Below are positions 28,390-36,934 of a stretch of 64,000 nt of DNA, piece by piece. A model generated the notes under the pieces. That model was given only the letters and a program-made list of their open reading frames with translations. It had not been told where the DNA came from and made no database searches. Source of the DNA: Vibrio ishigakensis. Lineage in GTDB: Bacteria > Pseudomonadota > Gammaproteobacteria > Enterobacterales > Vibrionaceae. Numbering within the stretch: position 1 is the first letter of the stretch; each line of letters begins with the position of its first letter. The stretch spans positions 1,240,001 to 1,304,000 of the forward strand of contig NZ_AP024881.1 in the NCBI RefSeq assembly GCF_024347675.1, written 5' to 3'. A program made the translations under genes and the position numbers.

Positions 28390-28941
28390 ATGCGTTTAAC
28401 AATACCAAACATTCTAACCCTGCTTCGCCTTATCCTGATCCCAATCTTCGTGATTGTTTTCTATCTTCCTTATTCGTGGGCGCCATTTGTGGCTGCTATG
28501 GTTTTCTGGGTCGCAGGCTTTACCGATTGGTTGGATGGCTATATCGCAAGAAAGCTTGGCCAGATGTCTCGCTTCGGTGCTTTTCTTGACCCGGTTGCTG
28601 ATAAAGTGATGGTGGCAACGGCGCTGCTGCTTATCTCTGAGCACTACGCCACACTTTGGATTACCATCCCAGCCATTATTATGATTTCTCGTGAGATCAT
28701 CATTTCAGCCCTAAGAGAGTGGATGGCGGAAATCGGTAAACGCTCTAGCGTTGCAGTGTCATGGACAGGTAAGGTTAAGACCTTTTCACAGATGTTCGCG
28801 CTTTGGGTGTTGATCTGGCGCTACGACGATTGGATGGTGTGGATTGGTTACGCTTCTTTGTATGTAGCAACCATACTGACTATCTACTCCATGGTGCAGT
28901 ATTTAATGGCGGCCAAAGACGATTTACTCGAATCAGATTAA
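28390..28941 (+). CDS. pgsA: CDP-diacylglycerol-glycerol-3-phosphate phosphatidyltransferase
   Basis: A 183-residue membrane enzyme that makes phosphatidylglycerol phosphate, the committed step to phosphatidylglycerol and cardiolipin. The CDP-alcohol transferase motif DGYIAR...G...D...D is complete ([10 protein letters not shown] then [12 protein letters not shown]). Four or five further hydrophobic helices follow. It lies 75 bases after uvrC and is followed by a terminator, then the tRNA genes, as in E. coli. Confidence 0.96.
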   Translation: MRLTIPNILTLLRLILIPIFVIVFYLPYSWAPFVAAMVFWVAGFTDWLDGYIARKLGQMSRFGAFLDPVADKVMVATALLLISEHYATLWITIPAIIMISREIIISALREWMAEIGKRSSVAVSWTGKVKTFSQMFALWVLIWRYDDWMVWIGYASLYVATILTIYSMVQYLMAAKDDLLESD

Positions 28942-28942
28942 T

Positions 28943-28970
28943 AAAAAAACCAGCTTCGGCTGGTTTTTTG
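28943..28970 (+). terminator. Terminator after pgsA
   Basis: AAAAAACCAGC pairs with GCTGGTTTTTT around TTCG, a very stable tetraloop hairpin, with its own T-run. Confidence 0.93.
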
Positions 28971-29158
28971 CTATTTATTCCCCAGAGATACAGTTTTTTA
29001 TACTAATAGTCTCGGTATTACAGATATTTAGCAAAATGTGACTTGGATAAATAAACAACTAAATAGACGAAATATAGACACATATTGCTAGATATCTAAT
29101 CACTTATTTTAAGTTTGTTTGCAAAGCGAGCAAACGAATCCAAAATTTAAAAATAGTG

Positions 29159-29186
29159 TTGACTCAACCCCGTGAATCCGTAAAAT
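29159..29186 (+). promoter_or_regulatory. tRNA operon promoter
   Basis: TTGACT (29159-29164) and TAAAAT (29181-29186) are 16 bases apart, followed by GCCTCCCCG, a GC-rich discriminator typical of stringently controlled stable-RNA promoters. The 60 bases upstream are AT-rich, as an UP element would be. The first tRNA starts 38 bases beyond the -10 box. Confidence 0.85.
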
Positions 29187-29224
29187 GCCTCCCCGTACCG
29201 AAGAGGAATCCTCTTCAACAAGAC

Positions 29225-29298
29225 GGCGCCTTGGCAGAGTGGCTATGCAGCGGATTGCAAATCCGTGGACCTCGGTTCGACTCCGGGAGGCGCCTCCA
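29225..29298 (+). tRNA. tRNA-Cys (GCA)
   Basis: 74 bases with encoded CCA. The anticodon loop sits in GGATTGCAAATCC, giving GCA. The acceptor stem GGCGCCT pairs with AGGCGCC, and the T-arm has GGTTCGACTCC. It is the first tRNA of the array and identical to the one at 29669. Confidence 0.97.
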
Positions 29299-29323
29299 TT
29301 CTCTCTTTAAGAAGAATGAATTT

Positions 29324-29399
29324 GCGACACTAGCTCAGTTGGTAGAGCGCAACCTTGCCAAGGTTGAGGTCACGAGTTCGAACCTCGTGTGTCGCTCCA
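29324..29399 (+). tRNA. tRNA-Gly (GCC), copy 1
   Basis: 76 bases with encoded CCA. The anticodon loop is in ACCTTGCCAAGGT, giving GCC. The acceptor stem GCGACAC pairs with GTGTCGC, and the T-arm is CACGAGTTCGAACCTCGTG. It is identical to the copies at 29575 and 29784. Confidence 0.97.
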
Positions 29400-29465
29400 A
29401 ATATAAAGATTTGGCTTTTTAGCGGAATCACAGATGGTGTCTAACCCATCGCAAAAGTTTTGCGT

Positions 29466-29552
29466 GCCCTGGTGGTGGAATTGGTAGACACAAGGGATTT
29501 AAAATCCCTCGACGTTCGCGTTGTGCCGGTTCAAGTCCGGCCCGGGGCACCA
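29466..29552 (+). tRNA. tRNA-Leu (TAA)
   Basis: 87 bases with encoded CCA and a long variable arm (TCGACGTTCGCGTTG region), as expected for a class II tRNA. The anticodon stem AGGGA/TCCCT frames TTTAAAA, giving UAA. It is the counterpart of E. coli leuZ, which also follows pgsA together with Gly and Cys tRNAs. Confidence 0.97.
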
Positions 29553-29574
29553 TCTTACAATTTGAAACTATTAC

Positions 29575-29650
29575 GCGACACTAGCTCAGTTGGTAGAGCG
29601 CAACCTTGCCAAGGTTGAGGTCACGAGTTCGAACCTCGTGTGTCGCTCCA
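29575..29650 (+). tRNA. tRNA-Gly (GCC), copy 2
   Basis: 76 bases with encoded CCA, identical in sequence to copy 1 at 29324. It starts 22 bases after tRNA-Leu. Confidence 0.97.
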
Positions 29651-29668
29651 GTTTCAATACAAATCGAA

Positions 29669-29742
29669 GGCGCCTTGGCAGAGTGGCTATGCAGCGGATT
29701 GCAAATCCGTGGACCTCGGTTCGACTCCGGGAGGCGCCTCCA
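29669..29742 (+). tRNA. tRNA-Cys (GCA), copy 2
   Basis: 74 bases with encoded CCA, identical to the tRNA-Cys at 29225. It starts 18 bases after the second tRNA-Gly. Confidence 0.97.
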
Positions 29743-29783
29743 TTATTCTTAAGCTTGCAGCGATAAGCTGTTTGCTACGAGAT

Positions 29784-29859
29784 GCGACACTAGCTCAGTT
29801 GGTAGAGCGCAACCTTGCCAAGGTTGAGGTCACGAGTTCGAACCTCGTGTGTCGCTCCA
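29784..29859 (+). tRNA. tRNA-Gly (GCC), copy 3
   Basis: 76 bases with encoded CCA, identical to the other two tRNA-Gly copies. It is the last intact tRNA of the array; a decayed tRNA-Gly-like tail follows at 29884. Confidence 0.97.
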
Positions 29860-29883
29860 AAATATAAAGAGTTCTGGACCTTT

Positions 29884-29923
29884 ACACGAGGAACCTCGTG
29901 CCCAGTCTGGTCGAGACGCTCCA
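29884..29923 (+). pseudogene. Remnant of a fourth tRNA-Gly (T-arm and 3' end)
   Basis: CACGAG-GAACCTCGTG (29885-29900) closely matches the T-arm of the tRNA-Gly copies (CACGAGTTCGAACCTCGTG) with three bases lost from the loop. About 14 unrelated bases later comes GACGCTCCA, close to the tRNA-Gly 3' end TGTCGCTCCA. No anticodon or D-arm can be found before it. It looks like the eroded end of a further copy, left by unequal recombination in the array. Confidence 0.55.
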
Positions 29924-29933
29924 GATATAGAGA

Positions 29934-29963
29934 AGCCCTAGCAGAGATGCTGGGGCTTTTTCG
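29934..29963 (+). terminator. Terminator of the tRNA operon
   Basis: AGCCCTAGCA pairs with TGCTGGGGCT (one G-T pair) around a GAGA tetraloop, followed by TTTTTCG. Confidence 0.9.
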
Positions 29964-30109
29964 TTTCTATCTATTCTCTATTAGTTGAGTCCTATCTATT
30001 TTTCGCACACCTCGCAAAACGAGCAATGCTATTCTTCCTCATGGCAGGAAAGCGTTTATTATCTGAAGGATAGGGCGTTCTTGACTCAAATCTATACTAG
30101 GAGAAACTG

Positions 30110-30955
30110 ATGGAGAAAGTGCAGCAAGTTGTTGATTTTCTTCTTACCTACAAGAGCGTATTAACCGCACTTGTTTTGCTTGTGATCTGGTTGTTACGTC
30201 GTCTATTGCTTTCGATGATCAGGGGTGAAGATGCCTTCATCTCTGAGAAACAGCGAAATTGGATGTCGAGAACCAAGAATGGCACCTTCGTTTTCACCCT
30301 GATTATTCTATTTATCTTGTGGCAGTCGGAGATTAATCAGTTTGCGCTAAGCGTGACCGCAATTGCGGTTGCGATAGTGGTGGCATCTAAAGAGATTATT
30401 CTTTGTTTTACCGGTTCTATCCAAAGAGCGAGTTCGCGTTCGTTCAGAATCGGTGATTGGATTGAGGTTGGGAAATTAAGTGGAGAGGTGATTGAGCACA
30501 ATATGATGGCGACCGTCATTCAAGAGATCGATCTGCATCATGGGCAATACCATTACACAGGTAAAACTGCGACCTTGCCTAACAGTATGTTCTTTACCTA
30601 TCCGGTTAAGAATCTGAATTTCATGAAGCGTTACGTGTACCACAACTTCACCATAGTGGTTAAGGACTTCGTTAATCTCTATCCGTTATTCCCTGAGCTG
30701 ACAGAGAAGATAGAAGAGCACTGCGCGTATTTTAGTGAGGTAGCGACTCGCTACAATGCGATGATTGAAAAGCATGCCGGCTTGGATCTGCCTGGCGCTG
30801 AGCCACATATCCATATCTCCAACAATGTCAACGCCGAGCAGATGGTGCACTTTATGATCTTCTGTCCGACGGACAAAGCCAATCACCTTGAAGGGCTAAT
30901 ACGTCAAGATTTTATGGAGATGTATGAACAAAGATTCCCCATGAAAGAGTCTTAG
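30110..30955 (+). CDS. MscS family mechanosensitive channel
   Basis: A 281-residue protein starting at ATG 30110, with AGGAGAAACTG in front. It has three hydrophobic segments: about 14-33, 60-78 and a pore-like helix from FALSVTAIAVAIVVASKEIILCFTG, then the beta domain with FRIGDWIEVGKLSGEVIEHNMMATVIQEID and TLPNSMFFTYPVKNLNF. This is the MscS pattern, in which the channel opens on hypo-osmotic shock. The C-terminal part differs from MscS of E. coli, so its gating or partner may differ. It is a single gene with a terminator. Confidence 0.87.
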   Translation: MEKVQQVVDFLLTYKSVLTALVLLVIWLLRRLLLSMIRGEDAFISEKQRNWMSRTKNGTFVFTLIILFILWQSEINQFALSVTAIAVAIVVASKEIILCFTGSIQRASSRSFRIGDWIEVGKLSGEVIEHNMMATVIQEIDLHHGQYHYTGKTATLPNSMFFTYPVKNLNFMKRYVYHNFTIVVKDFVNLYPLFPELTEKIEEHCAYFSEVATRYNAMIEKHAGLDLPGAEPHIHISNNVNAEQMVHFMIFCPTDKANHLEGLIRQDFMEMYEQRFPMKES

Positions 30956-30966
30956 TTTCCATTTGA

Positions 30967-30996
30967 AACCCTAGCTTTGTTGCTAGGGTTTTTTTG
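30967..30996 (+). terminator. Terminator after mscS-type gene
   Basis: AACCCTAGC pairs with GCTAGGGTT around a 6-base loop, followed by TTTTTGTTT. Confidence 0.92.
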
Positions 30997-31145
30997 TTTC
31001 TATTCTTCGCGATTTTTCCGGATTCAAATGTTCGCCTTATCATATTTGATAACGGTACAGATTCGAACCTGCTCAACTCATTTCGTTACTTAACAAAATC
31101 AATGATTTTTTTACTGTTTTGTATGAAATCTGGGCAGGAAAGGCA

Positions 31146-31174
31146 TTGCCACGATCACAGTTTTTTGCTAAATT
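31146..31174 (+). promoter_or_regulatory. Possible sigma70 promoter of the norspermidine operon leader
   Basis: TTGCCA (31146-31151) and TAAATT (31169-31174) are spaced 17 bases. If used, transcription would start near 31181 and give a leader of about 350 bases before the ATG at 31533. Other starts nearer the gene cannot be excluded. Confidence 0.45.
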
Positions 31175-31223
31175 CTCGCGCAATCTCAGAGAGGCTCTGG
31201 GGGATACGCGTGATAACCATTCT

Positions 31224-31349
31224 AAGCTGATTGTGATATCACGTAGGGTAGGTACCAAACACTCCTTGTTTGGTAGACGGGAAGATATCGCCAGTGATGG
31301 CATGCATATAGGCACCCAACATGAATCGATCACAATCTAAAATCAGCTT
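31224..31349 (+). ncRNA. Candidate structured leader RNA element
   Basis: AAGCTGA-TTGTGAT (31224-31237) pairs with ATCACAA (31329-31335) and TCAGCTT (31343-31349), a 14-bp closing stem with one 7-base bulge. Inside lie a perfect 9-bp hairpin TACCAAACA/TGTTTGGTA (31253-31275) with loop CTCCT, a hairpin GCCA/TGGC (31290-31301) with a GTGA tetraloop, and GGGT/ACCC (31246-31249, 31314-31317) that can enclose both. The fold is by eye. It could be a regulatory leader, or the remains of a small inverted-repeat element. I know of no family it matches. Confidence 0.5.
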
Positions 31350-31532
31350 TGTTCTCCCAGCTAGCAGTATCATTACTGAGCCTTGATCTACCTTTTTGAC
31401 AGCGTCTTGTTGTCACTCCACTTTTAACTAGCTCGAAATCGAGATAGTACGCTTTTATTTCCTTGTGCGCCTGTTCAGTCTGTACGTCGCCGCCTCGGAA
31501 TCTTTATTACTCTTGTTTTAGGTAAAATATAA

Positions 31533-34430
31533 ATGAGTTCTGCATTTGAATTTGAAATGTCAGCAAACAGCGCTGGCTTCTCAAGCGATGTTCCTGTGGT
31601 AGAGGGTGTATACGACCTTACCCCAGACCAAATGTTAATCGACCAGGCTGAACACGAATCTGAAGTTCGCTCTTATCCACGTCGCCTTCCTCTAGCAATT
31701 AAGCGTGCTTATGGTGCCCTAGTAGAAGATACGCGCGGTCAAATGTTCCTAGACTGTCTTGCAGGTGCCGGCACCTTGGCACTGGGCTACAACCACCCTG
31801 AGATCAACCAAGCACTGAAAGAGCAGCTAGAATCAGGTCTGCCATATCAGACCCTTGATATTACCACTCGTGCTAAAGACAACTTCATCAAGCGAGTGAA
31901 AGCTTTCCTACCTGAAGAGTTTGCTAAACACTCTGCTATTCAGTTCTGTGGTCCTTCGGGTGCAGACGCAGTAGAAGCAGCTATTAAGCTTGCTAAGCAA
32001 ACCAAGGGTCGCAATACCGTATTTGCCTTCCGTGGTGCATACCACGGCATGACCAATGGCACCATGGGCATGATGGGCAACTTAGGCACCAAGGCGCGTC
32101 GCACTGGTCTTATGGCTGACGTGCACTTTATGCCGTTCCCATACAACCTACGCTGTCCGTTTGGTCTTGGCGGCGAAGCTGGCGCGAAAGCGGGTATCCG
32201 TTACATTGAGCGTCTACTAAACGACGACGAAGCTGGCATTATGAAGCCAGCGGCTATCTTTGTTGAGCCAGTGCAAGGTGAAGGCGGTGTTATTCCGGCT
32301 CCTGCTTCTTGGCTACGTGAGCTTCGTCGTATTTGTGATGAGCACGATATCCTACTTGTTCTAGATGAAATCCAATGTGGCGTAGGTAAAACCGGTCACC
32401 GTTTTGCATTTGAAGAGGCGGGTATCGTGCCTGACATTTTATGTCTATCTAAGGCGATTGGCGGTGGATTACCTATGTCTCTACTTGTGTTCAAGAAAGA
32501 GATCGATACCTGGAATGCAGGTGAGCACACAGGCACCTTCCGTGGTAACCAACTTGCTATGGTATCTGGCGCTAAAGCTCTAGAGATCATCGAGCGTGAT
32601 GGTTTAGTTGAGCACGCAGCGACAGCGGGCCAATATCTGCGAGCAGGCCTTGAGGCAATTCAGAAGAAAGTAAACTGTATCGCGGAAGTACGCGGCAAAG
32701 GTCTAATGCTTGGCGTTGAGGTCGTTAAACCATCGGGCGAGCGTAACAAGTTTGGCGAGCGTGTTGCTGATAGTGCATTGACGCTAGGCATTCAGCGTGC
32801 GGCGCTTGAGCGCGGCTTGATGGTTGAAAAGGGTGGTCGTGACGGCAGTGTTATCCGCTTCTTGCCACCTCTGATCATCACACATGAGCAAATCGATTTC
32901 GCGCTTGAGACAATGGAAGCAGCAATCATTGCAGCTGGCGGTTCATACACTGACCCAGCGCCAACTAATAGTGAGTGGAAGAAGCACTTCATTCACACAG
33001 GCGCAGAGGGCGCTGCTGAATTTGCTAAGGTGATGCACCACACCACTGAATCAATGAAAGCGGTATTCGAGCAAACAGACAAGCCATATTCAGGCATGAA
33101 CCCTGTAGAGCTTGAACAAGCGATCAACAGCGTTGACCTGAGCACGGGTAATCGTGAGCTTACTGACGTGGTTGATGATGCCTCTGAGCTGGTTGCCAAG
33201 AACTCAATTATGGTTCAGCACCCAAGCTGCATCGCACACCTACACACGCCACCTCTAATGTCTGCAGTAGCGGCAGAGGCGATGATCGCAGGTCTTAACC
33301 AGTCTATGGACTCTTGGGACCAAGCATCGGCAGCCACCTATGTTGAGCAAAAGGTTGTGGACTGGATGTGTGAGCAGTACGAAATGGGTGATAAGGCTGA
33401 CGGCATCTTTACCAGTGGCGGCACACAGAGTAACCAAATGGGCCTAATGCTGGCACGTGATTGGTTTGCAGACATCACCAGTGGTCATTCTATCCAGAAA
33501 ATGGGTAACCCAGACTACGCAGACAAACTGCGTATCGTGTGCTCGAAAAAATCTCACTTTACAGTGCAAAAAGCCGCGGCTTGGATGGGGCTAGGTGAGA
33601 AAGCGGTAGTAACTGTAGATACTCATGCCGATGGCACTATGCACATCGAAGCGCTTTCAAAAGAAATCTCTGCGCTAAAAGAGCAGGGCCTGATGCCATT
33701 CGCTTTAGTCGCAACTGCAGGTACTACTGACCACGGCGCTATCGACAACATAGATGCGATGGCCGAAGTCGCTCGTGAGCAAAACCTATGGCTACATGTT
33801 GATGGTGCTTACGGCGGCGCGCTAATGCTAAGCAGTCGTAAAGACCGTTTAAAAGGTATCGAGAAAGCAGATTCAGTGTCTGTAGACTTCCACAAACTGT
33901 TCTATCAAACAATCAGCTGTGGCTCGCTACTTATCAAAGACAAGTCGAACTTTAAGTACCTGCTTCATCACGCGGATTACCTAAACCGAGAGCACGATGA
34001 GCTTCCAAACCTAGTAGACAAGTCTATTGCGACCACTAAGCGTTTCGATGCATTGAAAGTCTATATAACGATGCAAAACGTGGGTCCTAAGGCGCTTGGT
34101 CAAATGTATGATCACCTGCTGGATCAGACTCAAGAAGTAGCTCAGATGGTGCGCGAGCATGAGATGTTTGATCTGCTAGCAGACCCAGCGCTATCAACGG
34201 TTCTGTTCCGTTGTAAGCACCTAGATGAAGCGCGTCTCGACAAGCTAAATCAAAAGGTGCGTATCGAAGCGCTAACTCGTGGTGTGGCTGTTTTGGGCGA
34301 GACAGTTGTCGACGGTCACTCTGCACTTAAATTTACTATTTTGAATCCTTGTCTGACTCTTTCAGACTTTGAAAAACTTTTAAATGACATTGATAAGCTA
34401 GCGGTTGAGCTAGCGGCTTCTGGACTATAA
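31533..34430 (+). CDS. Fused diaminobutyrate aminotransferase / diaminobutyrate decarboxylase
   Basis: A 965-residue fusion. Residues about 40-470 form a class III aminotransferase with the PLP lysine at 307 (LSKAIGGGLPM), making 2,4-diaminobutyrate from aspartate semialdehyde. Residues about 490-965 form a group II PLP decarboxylase with the lysine near 788 (SVSVDFHKLF), making 1,3-diaminopropane. This is the first part of the carboxynorspermidine route to norspermidine in Vibrio, where this fusion is known. The two genes for the later steps follow. Norspermidine supports biofilm signalling through NspS/MbaA in V. cholerae. Confidence 0.94.
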   Translation: MSSAFEFEMSANSAGFSSDVPVVEGVYDLTPDQMLIDQAEHESEVRSYPRRLPLAIKRAYGALVEDTRGQMFLDCLAGAGTLALGYNHPEINQALKEQLESGLPYQTLDITTRAKDNFIKRVKAFLPEEFAKHSAIQFCGPSGADAVEAAIKLAKQTKGRNTVFAFRGAYHGMTNGTMGMMGNLGTKARRTGLMADVHFMPFPYNLRCPFGLGGEAGAKAGIRYIERLLNDDEAGIMKPAAIFVEPVQGEGGVIPAPASWLRELRRICDEHDILLVLDEIQCGVGKTGHRFAFEEAGIVPDILCLSKAIGGGLPMSLLVFKKEIDTWNAGEHTGTFRGNQLAMVSGAKALEIIERDGLVEHAATAGQYLRAGLEAIQKKVNCIAEVRGKGLMLGVEVVKPSGERNKFGERVADSALTLGIQRAALERGLMVEKGGRDGSVIRFLPPLIITHEQIDFALETMEAAIIAAGGSYTDPAPTNSEWKKHFIHTGAEGAAEFAKVMHHTTESMKAVFEQTDKPYSGMNPVELEQAINSVDLSTGNRELTDVVDDASELVAKNSIMVQHPSCIAHLHTPPLMSAVAAEAMIAGLNQSMDSWDQASAATYVEQKVVDWMCEQYEMGDKADGIFTSGGTQSNQMGLMLARDWFADITSGHSIQKMGNPDYADKLRIVCSKKSHFTVQKAAAWMGLGEKAVVTVDTHADGTMHIEALSKEISALKEQGLMPFALVATAGTTDHGAIDNIDAMAEVAREQNLWLHVDGAYGGALMLSSRKDRLKGIEKADSVSVDFHKLFYQTISCGSLLIKDKSNFKYLLHHADYLNREHDELPNLVDKSIATTKRFDALKVYITMQNVGPKALGQMYDHLLDQTQEVAQMVREHEMFDLLADPALSTVLFRCKHLDEARLDKLNQKVRIEALTRGVAVLGETVVDGHSALKFTILNPCLTLSDFEKLLNDIDKLAVELAASGL

Positions 34431-34440
34431 GGAAAACAAT

Positions 34441-35688
34441 ATGGCAGTTTTGCAAATCGGAGCTGGTGGTGTTGGTTGGGTTGTTGCGCATAAAGCAGCA
34501 CAAAACAACGACGTTCTTGGAGACATCACTATCGCATCTCGAACTGTAGCGAAATGTGACAAGATCATTGAATCTATCAAGGGTAAAAACAACCTAAAAG
34601 ATCCTTCTAGGAAGTTGGAATCTCGCGCAGTAAACGCTGATGACGTAGAAGCTCTAGTTGCACTAATTAAAGAAGTGAAGCCTGATCTAGTGATCAACGC
34701 GGGTCCTCCATGGGTGAACATCACCATCATGGAAGCGTGTCTGCAGGCTAAGGTTTCTTACCTAGATACTTCTGTTGCTGTTGACCTATGTTCAGAAGGC
34801 CAGCAAGTACCACAAGCTTACGATTGGCAGTGGGAGTTCCGTGACAAGTTTAAACAAGCGGGCATTACTGGCATCTTAGGCGCGGGCTTCGATCCGGGCG
34901 TAGTAAGCGTATTTGCTGCTTACGCGGTTAAGCACCTGTTCGATGAGATCGAGACCATCGACGTAATGGATGTGAACGCAGGCGACCACGGTAAGAAGTT
35001 TGCGACTAACTTTGACCCAGAAACCAACATGCTAGAAATCCAAGGTGACTCTTTCTATTGGGAAAATGGTGAGTGGAAGCAAGTAGGTTGTCATTCTCGT
35101 ATGTTTGAGTTCGATTTCCCGCTAGTAGGTAAGCACAAGGTTTACTCTATGGCGCACGACGAAGTTCGTTCTATGCAAGAGTTTATTCCGGCTAAGCGCA
35201 TCGAGTTCTGGATGGGCTTTGGTGACACTTATTTGAACTACTTCAACTGCATGCGTGACATCGGTCTGCTAAGCCCAGATCCGCTAACTCTGCATGACGG
35301 CACTGTAGTTCAGCCTCTGCACGTACTAAAAGCACTTCTACCTGACCCAACTTCTCTAGCACCGGGCTACACAGGTAAAACCTGTATCGGTACTTGGGTT
35401 CGCGGTATCAAAGATGGTAAACAGCGTAGCGTATTCATCTATAACAACGCTGACCACGAAGTGGCTTACGAAGACGTTGAGCACCAAGCGATCTCTTACA
35501 CCACAGGTGTTCCTGCAATCACGGCTGCACTGCAATACTTCCGTGGTAAGTGGGCGGAAGCGGGCGTGTTCAACATGGAACAGCTAGACCCAGATCCGTT
35601 CCTAGAGACCATGCCTGAGATCGGCCTAGATTGGCACGTTCAAGAGCTGGACGCAGAAACGACACCAGACATTCAGATCCTTAAATAA
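34441..35688 (+). CDS. Carboxynorspermidine dehydrogenase
   Basis: A 415-residue member of the saccharopine dehydrogenase-like family. The N-terminal nucleotide-binding turn is IGAGGVGWV, followed by the dehydrogenase core with [16 protein letters not shown] and [15 protein letters not shown]. It reduces the Schiff base between 1,3-diaminopropane and aspartate semialdehyde to carboxynorspermidine (or carboxyspermidine with putrescine). It starts 10 bases after the fused gene, with AAGG at the fused gene's stop codon serving as ribosome site. A terminator follows, before nspC. Confidence 0.93.
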   Translation: MAVLQIGAGGVGWVVAHKAAQNNDVLGDITIASRTVAKCDKIIESIKGKNNLKDPSRKLESRAVNADDVEALVALIKEVKPDLVINAGPPWVNITIMEACLQAKVSYLDTSVAVDLCSEGQQVPQAYDWQWEFRDKFKQAGITGILGAGFDPGVVSVFAAYAVKHLFDEIETIDVMDVNAGDHGKKFATNFDPETNMLEIQGDSFYWENGEWKQVGCHSRMFEFDFPLVGKHKVYSMAHDEVRSMQEFIPAKRIEFWMGFGDTYLNYFNCMRDIGLLSPDPLTLHDGTVVQPLHVLKALLPDPTSLAPGYTGKTCIGTWVRGIKDGKQRSVFIYNNADHEVAYEDVEHQAISYTTGVPAITAALQYFRGKWAEAGVFNMEQLDPDPFLETMPEIGLDWHVQELDAETTPDIQILK

Positions 35689-35706
35689 GATCGACTAGAG
35701 AATTCA

Positions 35707-35733
35707 AAGCCGATGCTCGCATCGGCTTTTTTA
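35707..35733 (+). terminator. Terminator between carboxynorspermidine dehydrogenase gene and nspC
   Basis: AAGCCGATG pairs with CATCGGCTT around CTCG, followed by TTTTA. It lies inside what looks like one operon, so it probably lowers nspC expression relative to the two upstream genes. Confidence 0.85.
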
Positions 35734-35750
35734 TGATGAAAGTGAAATCT

Positions 35751-36881
35751 ATGAATCATTCTGAACTGCAAACCCCATTCTTCATGATTGATGAAGCCAA
35801 GCTTATCGAGAACTTGGAAAAAGCGAAGACCCTAAAAGAGCTCTCTGGCGTGAAGCTAGTGCTGGCGCTTAAGTGCTTCTCTACTTGGGGTGTGTTTGAC
35901 ATCATTAAGCCTTACCTTGAGGGCACCACAAGCAGTGGCCCTTACGAGGTGAAGCTAGGTCATGAAACCTTTGGTGGTGAGACGCACGCTTATAGCGTTG
36001 GCTATACAGAGCAAGACGTTATCGAGGTTGCAGATATCTGCGACAAGATGATCTTTAACTCTCAAAGCCAGCTTGCGCATTATCGTCACCTTGTTGAAGG
36101 TAAGGCTTCTGTTGGTCTGCGTCTAAACCCAGGTGTGAGCGTAGCAGGACAAGACTTGGCAAACCCAGCGCGTAAATATTCGCGCCTAGGCGTTCAAGCT
36201 GGCCAGATCAAGCCTGAGGTGTTCGAGAGTATCGATGGCGTGATGTTCCACATGAATTGTGAGAATAAGAGTGCAGACTCTTTTATCGCGCTTCTAGATT
36301 CTATCTCAGAGCAGTTTGGTCACTATCTGGATAAGATGGAGTGGGTGAGCCTAGGTGGCGGTGTGTTCTTTACTTGGCCTGGCTATGAGCTAGAGAAACT
36401 AGCCGCAGCCCTTAAAGCTTTCTCTGAAAAGCACGGCGTGCAGCTTTATCTAGAGCCGGGTGAGGCAATCATCACCAAAACTACTGATCTTGTAGTAACC
36501 GTGGTTGATATCGTTGAGAACGAGAAGAAGACGGCTATCGTTGATTCTGCAACCGAGGCGCACCGTCTAGATACCCTTATTTATGACGAGCCAGCCTCTA
36601 TTCGTGAAGCCACTGATGGAGCAGAGCATCATTATGTGATTGGCTCATGTTCATGCCTTGCAGGCGATCAGTTCTGTGAAACTGAGTTTGAACAGCCGCT
36701 AGAGATTGGTCAGCGTCTGCACATCATGGACAGTGCAGGCTACACCATGGTGAAGCTCAACTGGTTCAACGGCATCAAGATGCCATCTATCTACTGTCAG
36801 CGTGTAAGCGGTGAGGTAGTAAAATTGAATGAGTTTGATTACTCAGACTTTAAACGCTCACTGTCACAGTGGTCGGTATAA
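35751..36881 (+). CDS. nspC: Carboxynorspermidine decarboxylase
   Basis: A 376-residue fold-type III PLP enzyme of the alanine-racemase/diaminopimelate-decarboxylase class. ATG 35751 ([14 protein letters not shown]) is chosen; the in-frame ATGs at 35733 and 35736 would overlap the terminator tail. The PLP lysine is in [12 protein letters not shown], and other marks are [24 protein letters not shown] and the Cys-containing [11 protein letters not shown], which supplies the active-site cysteine. It yields norspermidine or spermidine. Confidence 0.94.
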   Translation: MNHSELQTPFFMIDEAKLIENLEKAKTLKELSGVKLVLALKCFSTWGVFDIIKPYLEGTTSSGPYEVKLGHETFGGETHAYSVGYTEQDVIEVADICDKMIFNSQSQLAHYRHLVEGKASVGLRLNPGVSVAGQDLANPARKYSRLGVQAGQIKPEVFESIDGVMFHMNCENKSADSFIALLDSISEQFGHYLDKMEWVSLGGGVFFTWPGYELEKLAAALKAFSEKHGVQLYLEPGEAIITKTTDLVVTVVDIVENEKKTAIVDSATEAHRLDTLIYDEPASIREATDGAEHHYVIGSCSCLAGDQFCETEFEQPLEIGQRLHIMDSAGYTMVKLNWFNGIKMPSIYCQRVSGEVVKLNEFDYSDFKRSLSQWSV

Positions 36882-36893
36882 TCTGAATATCAA

Positions 36894-36926
36894 AAAGCCC
36901 TGCTCACTGAGCAGGGCTTTGTTGTT
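36894..36926. terminator. Bidirectional terminator between nspC and gcvR-like gene
   Basis: AAAGCCCTGC pairs with GCAGGGCTTT around a 7-base loop, with TTGTTTTTG on the right and an A-run on the left. Confidence 0.9.
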
Positions 36927-36934
36927 TTTGGGGC

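Larger units (their letters stand above)
30997..31532. other. Long leader region upstream of the norspermidine operon
   Basis: 536 bases without a recognisable gene. A promoter-like pair lies at 31146-31174 and a strongly foldable element at 31224-31349, both listed separately. Two overlapping ORFs on opposite strands (31119-31340 and 31073-31333) have no recognisable content or ribosome site. The 180 bases before the aminotransferase ATG show no further clear signal. Confidence 0.6.

Noticed and set aside
31063..31079. AGATTCGAACCTGCT, which looks like a tRNA T-loop on the reverse strand
   Set aside because: The flanking bases do not form a proper 5-bp T-stem and no acceptor or anticodon arm is near; chance likeness.
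31073..31340. Two overlapping ORFs on opposite strands in the norspermidine leader (86 and 73 codons)
   Set aside because: Neither has a ribosome site or recognisable motif, and both cross the stems of the structured element; they are probably chance frames.
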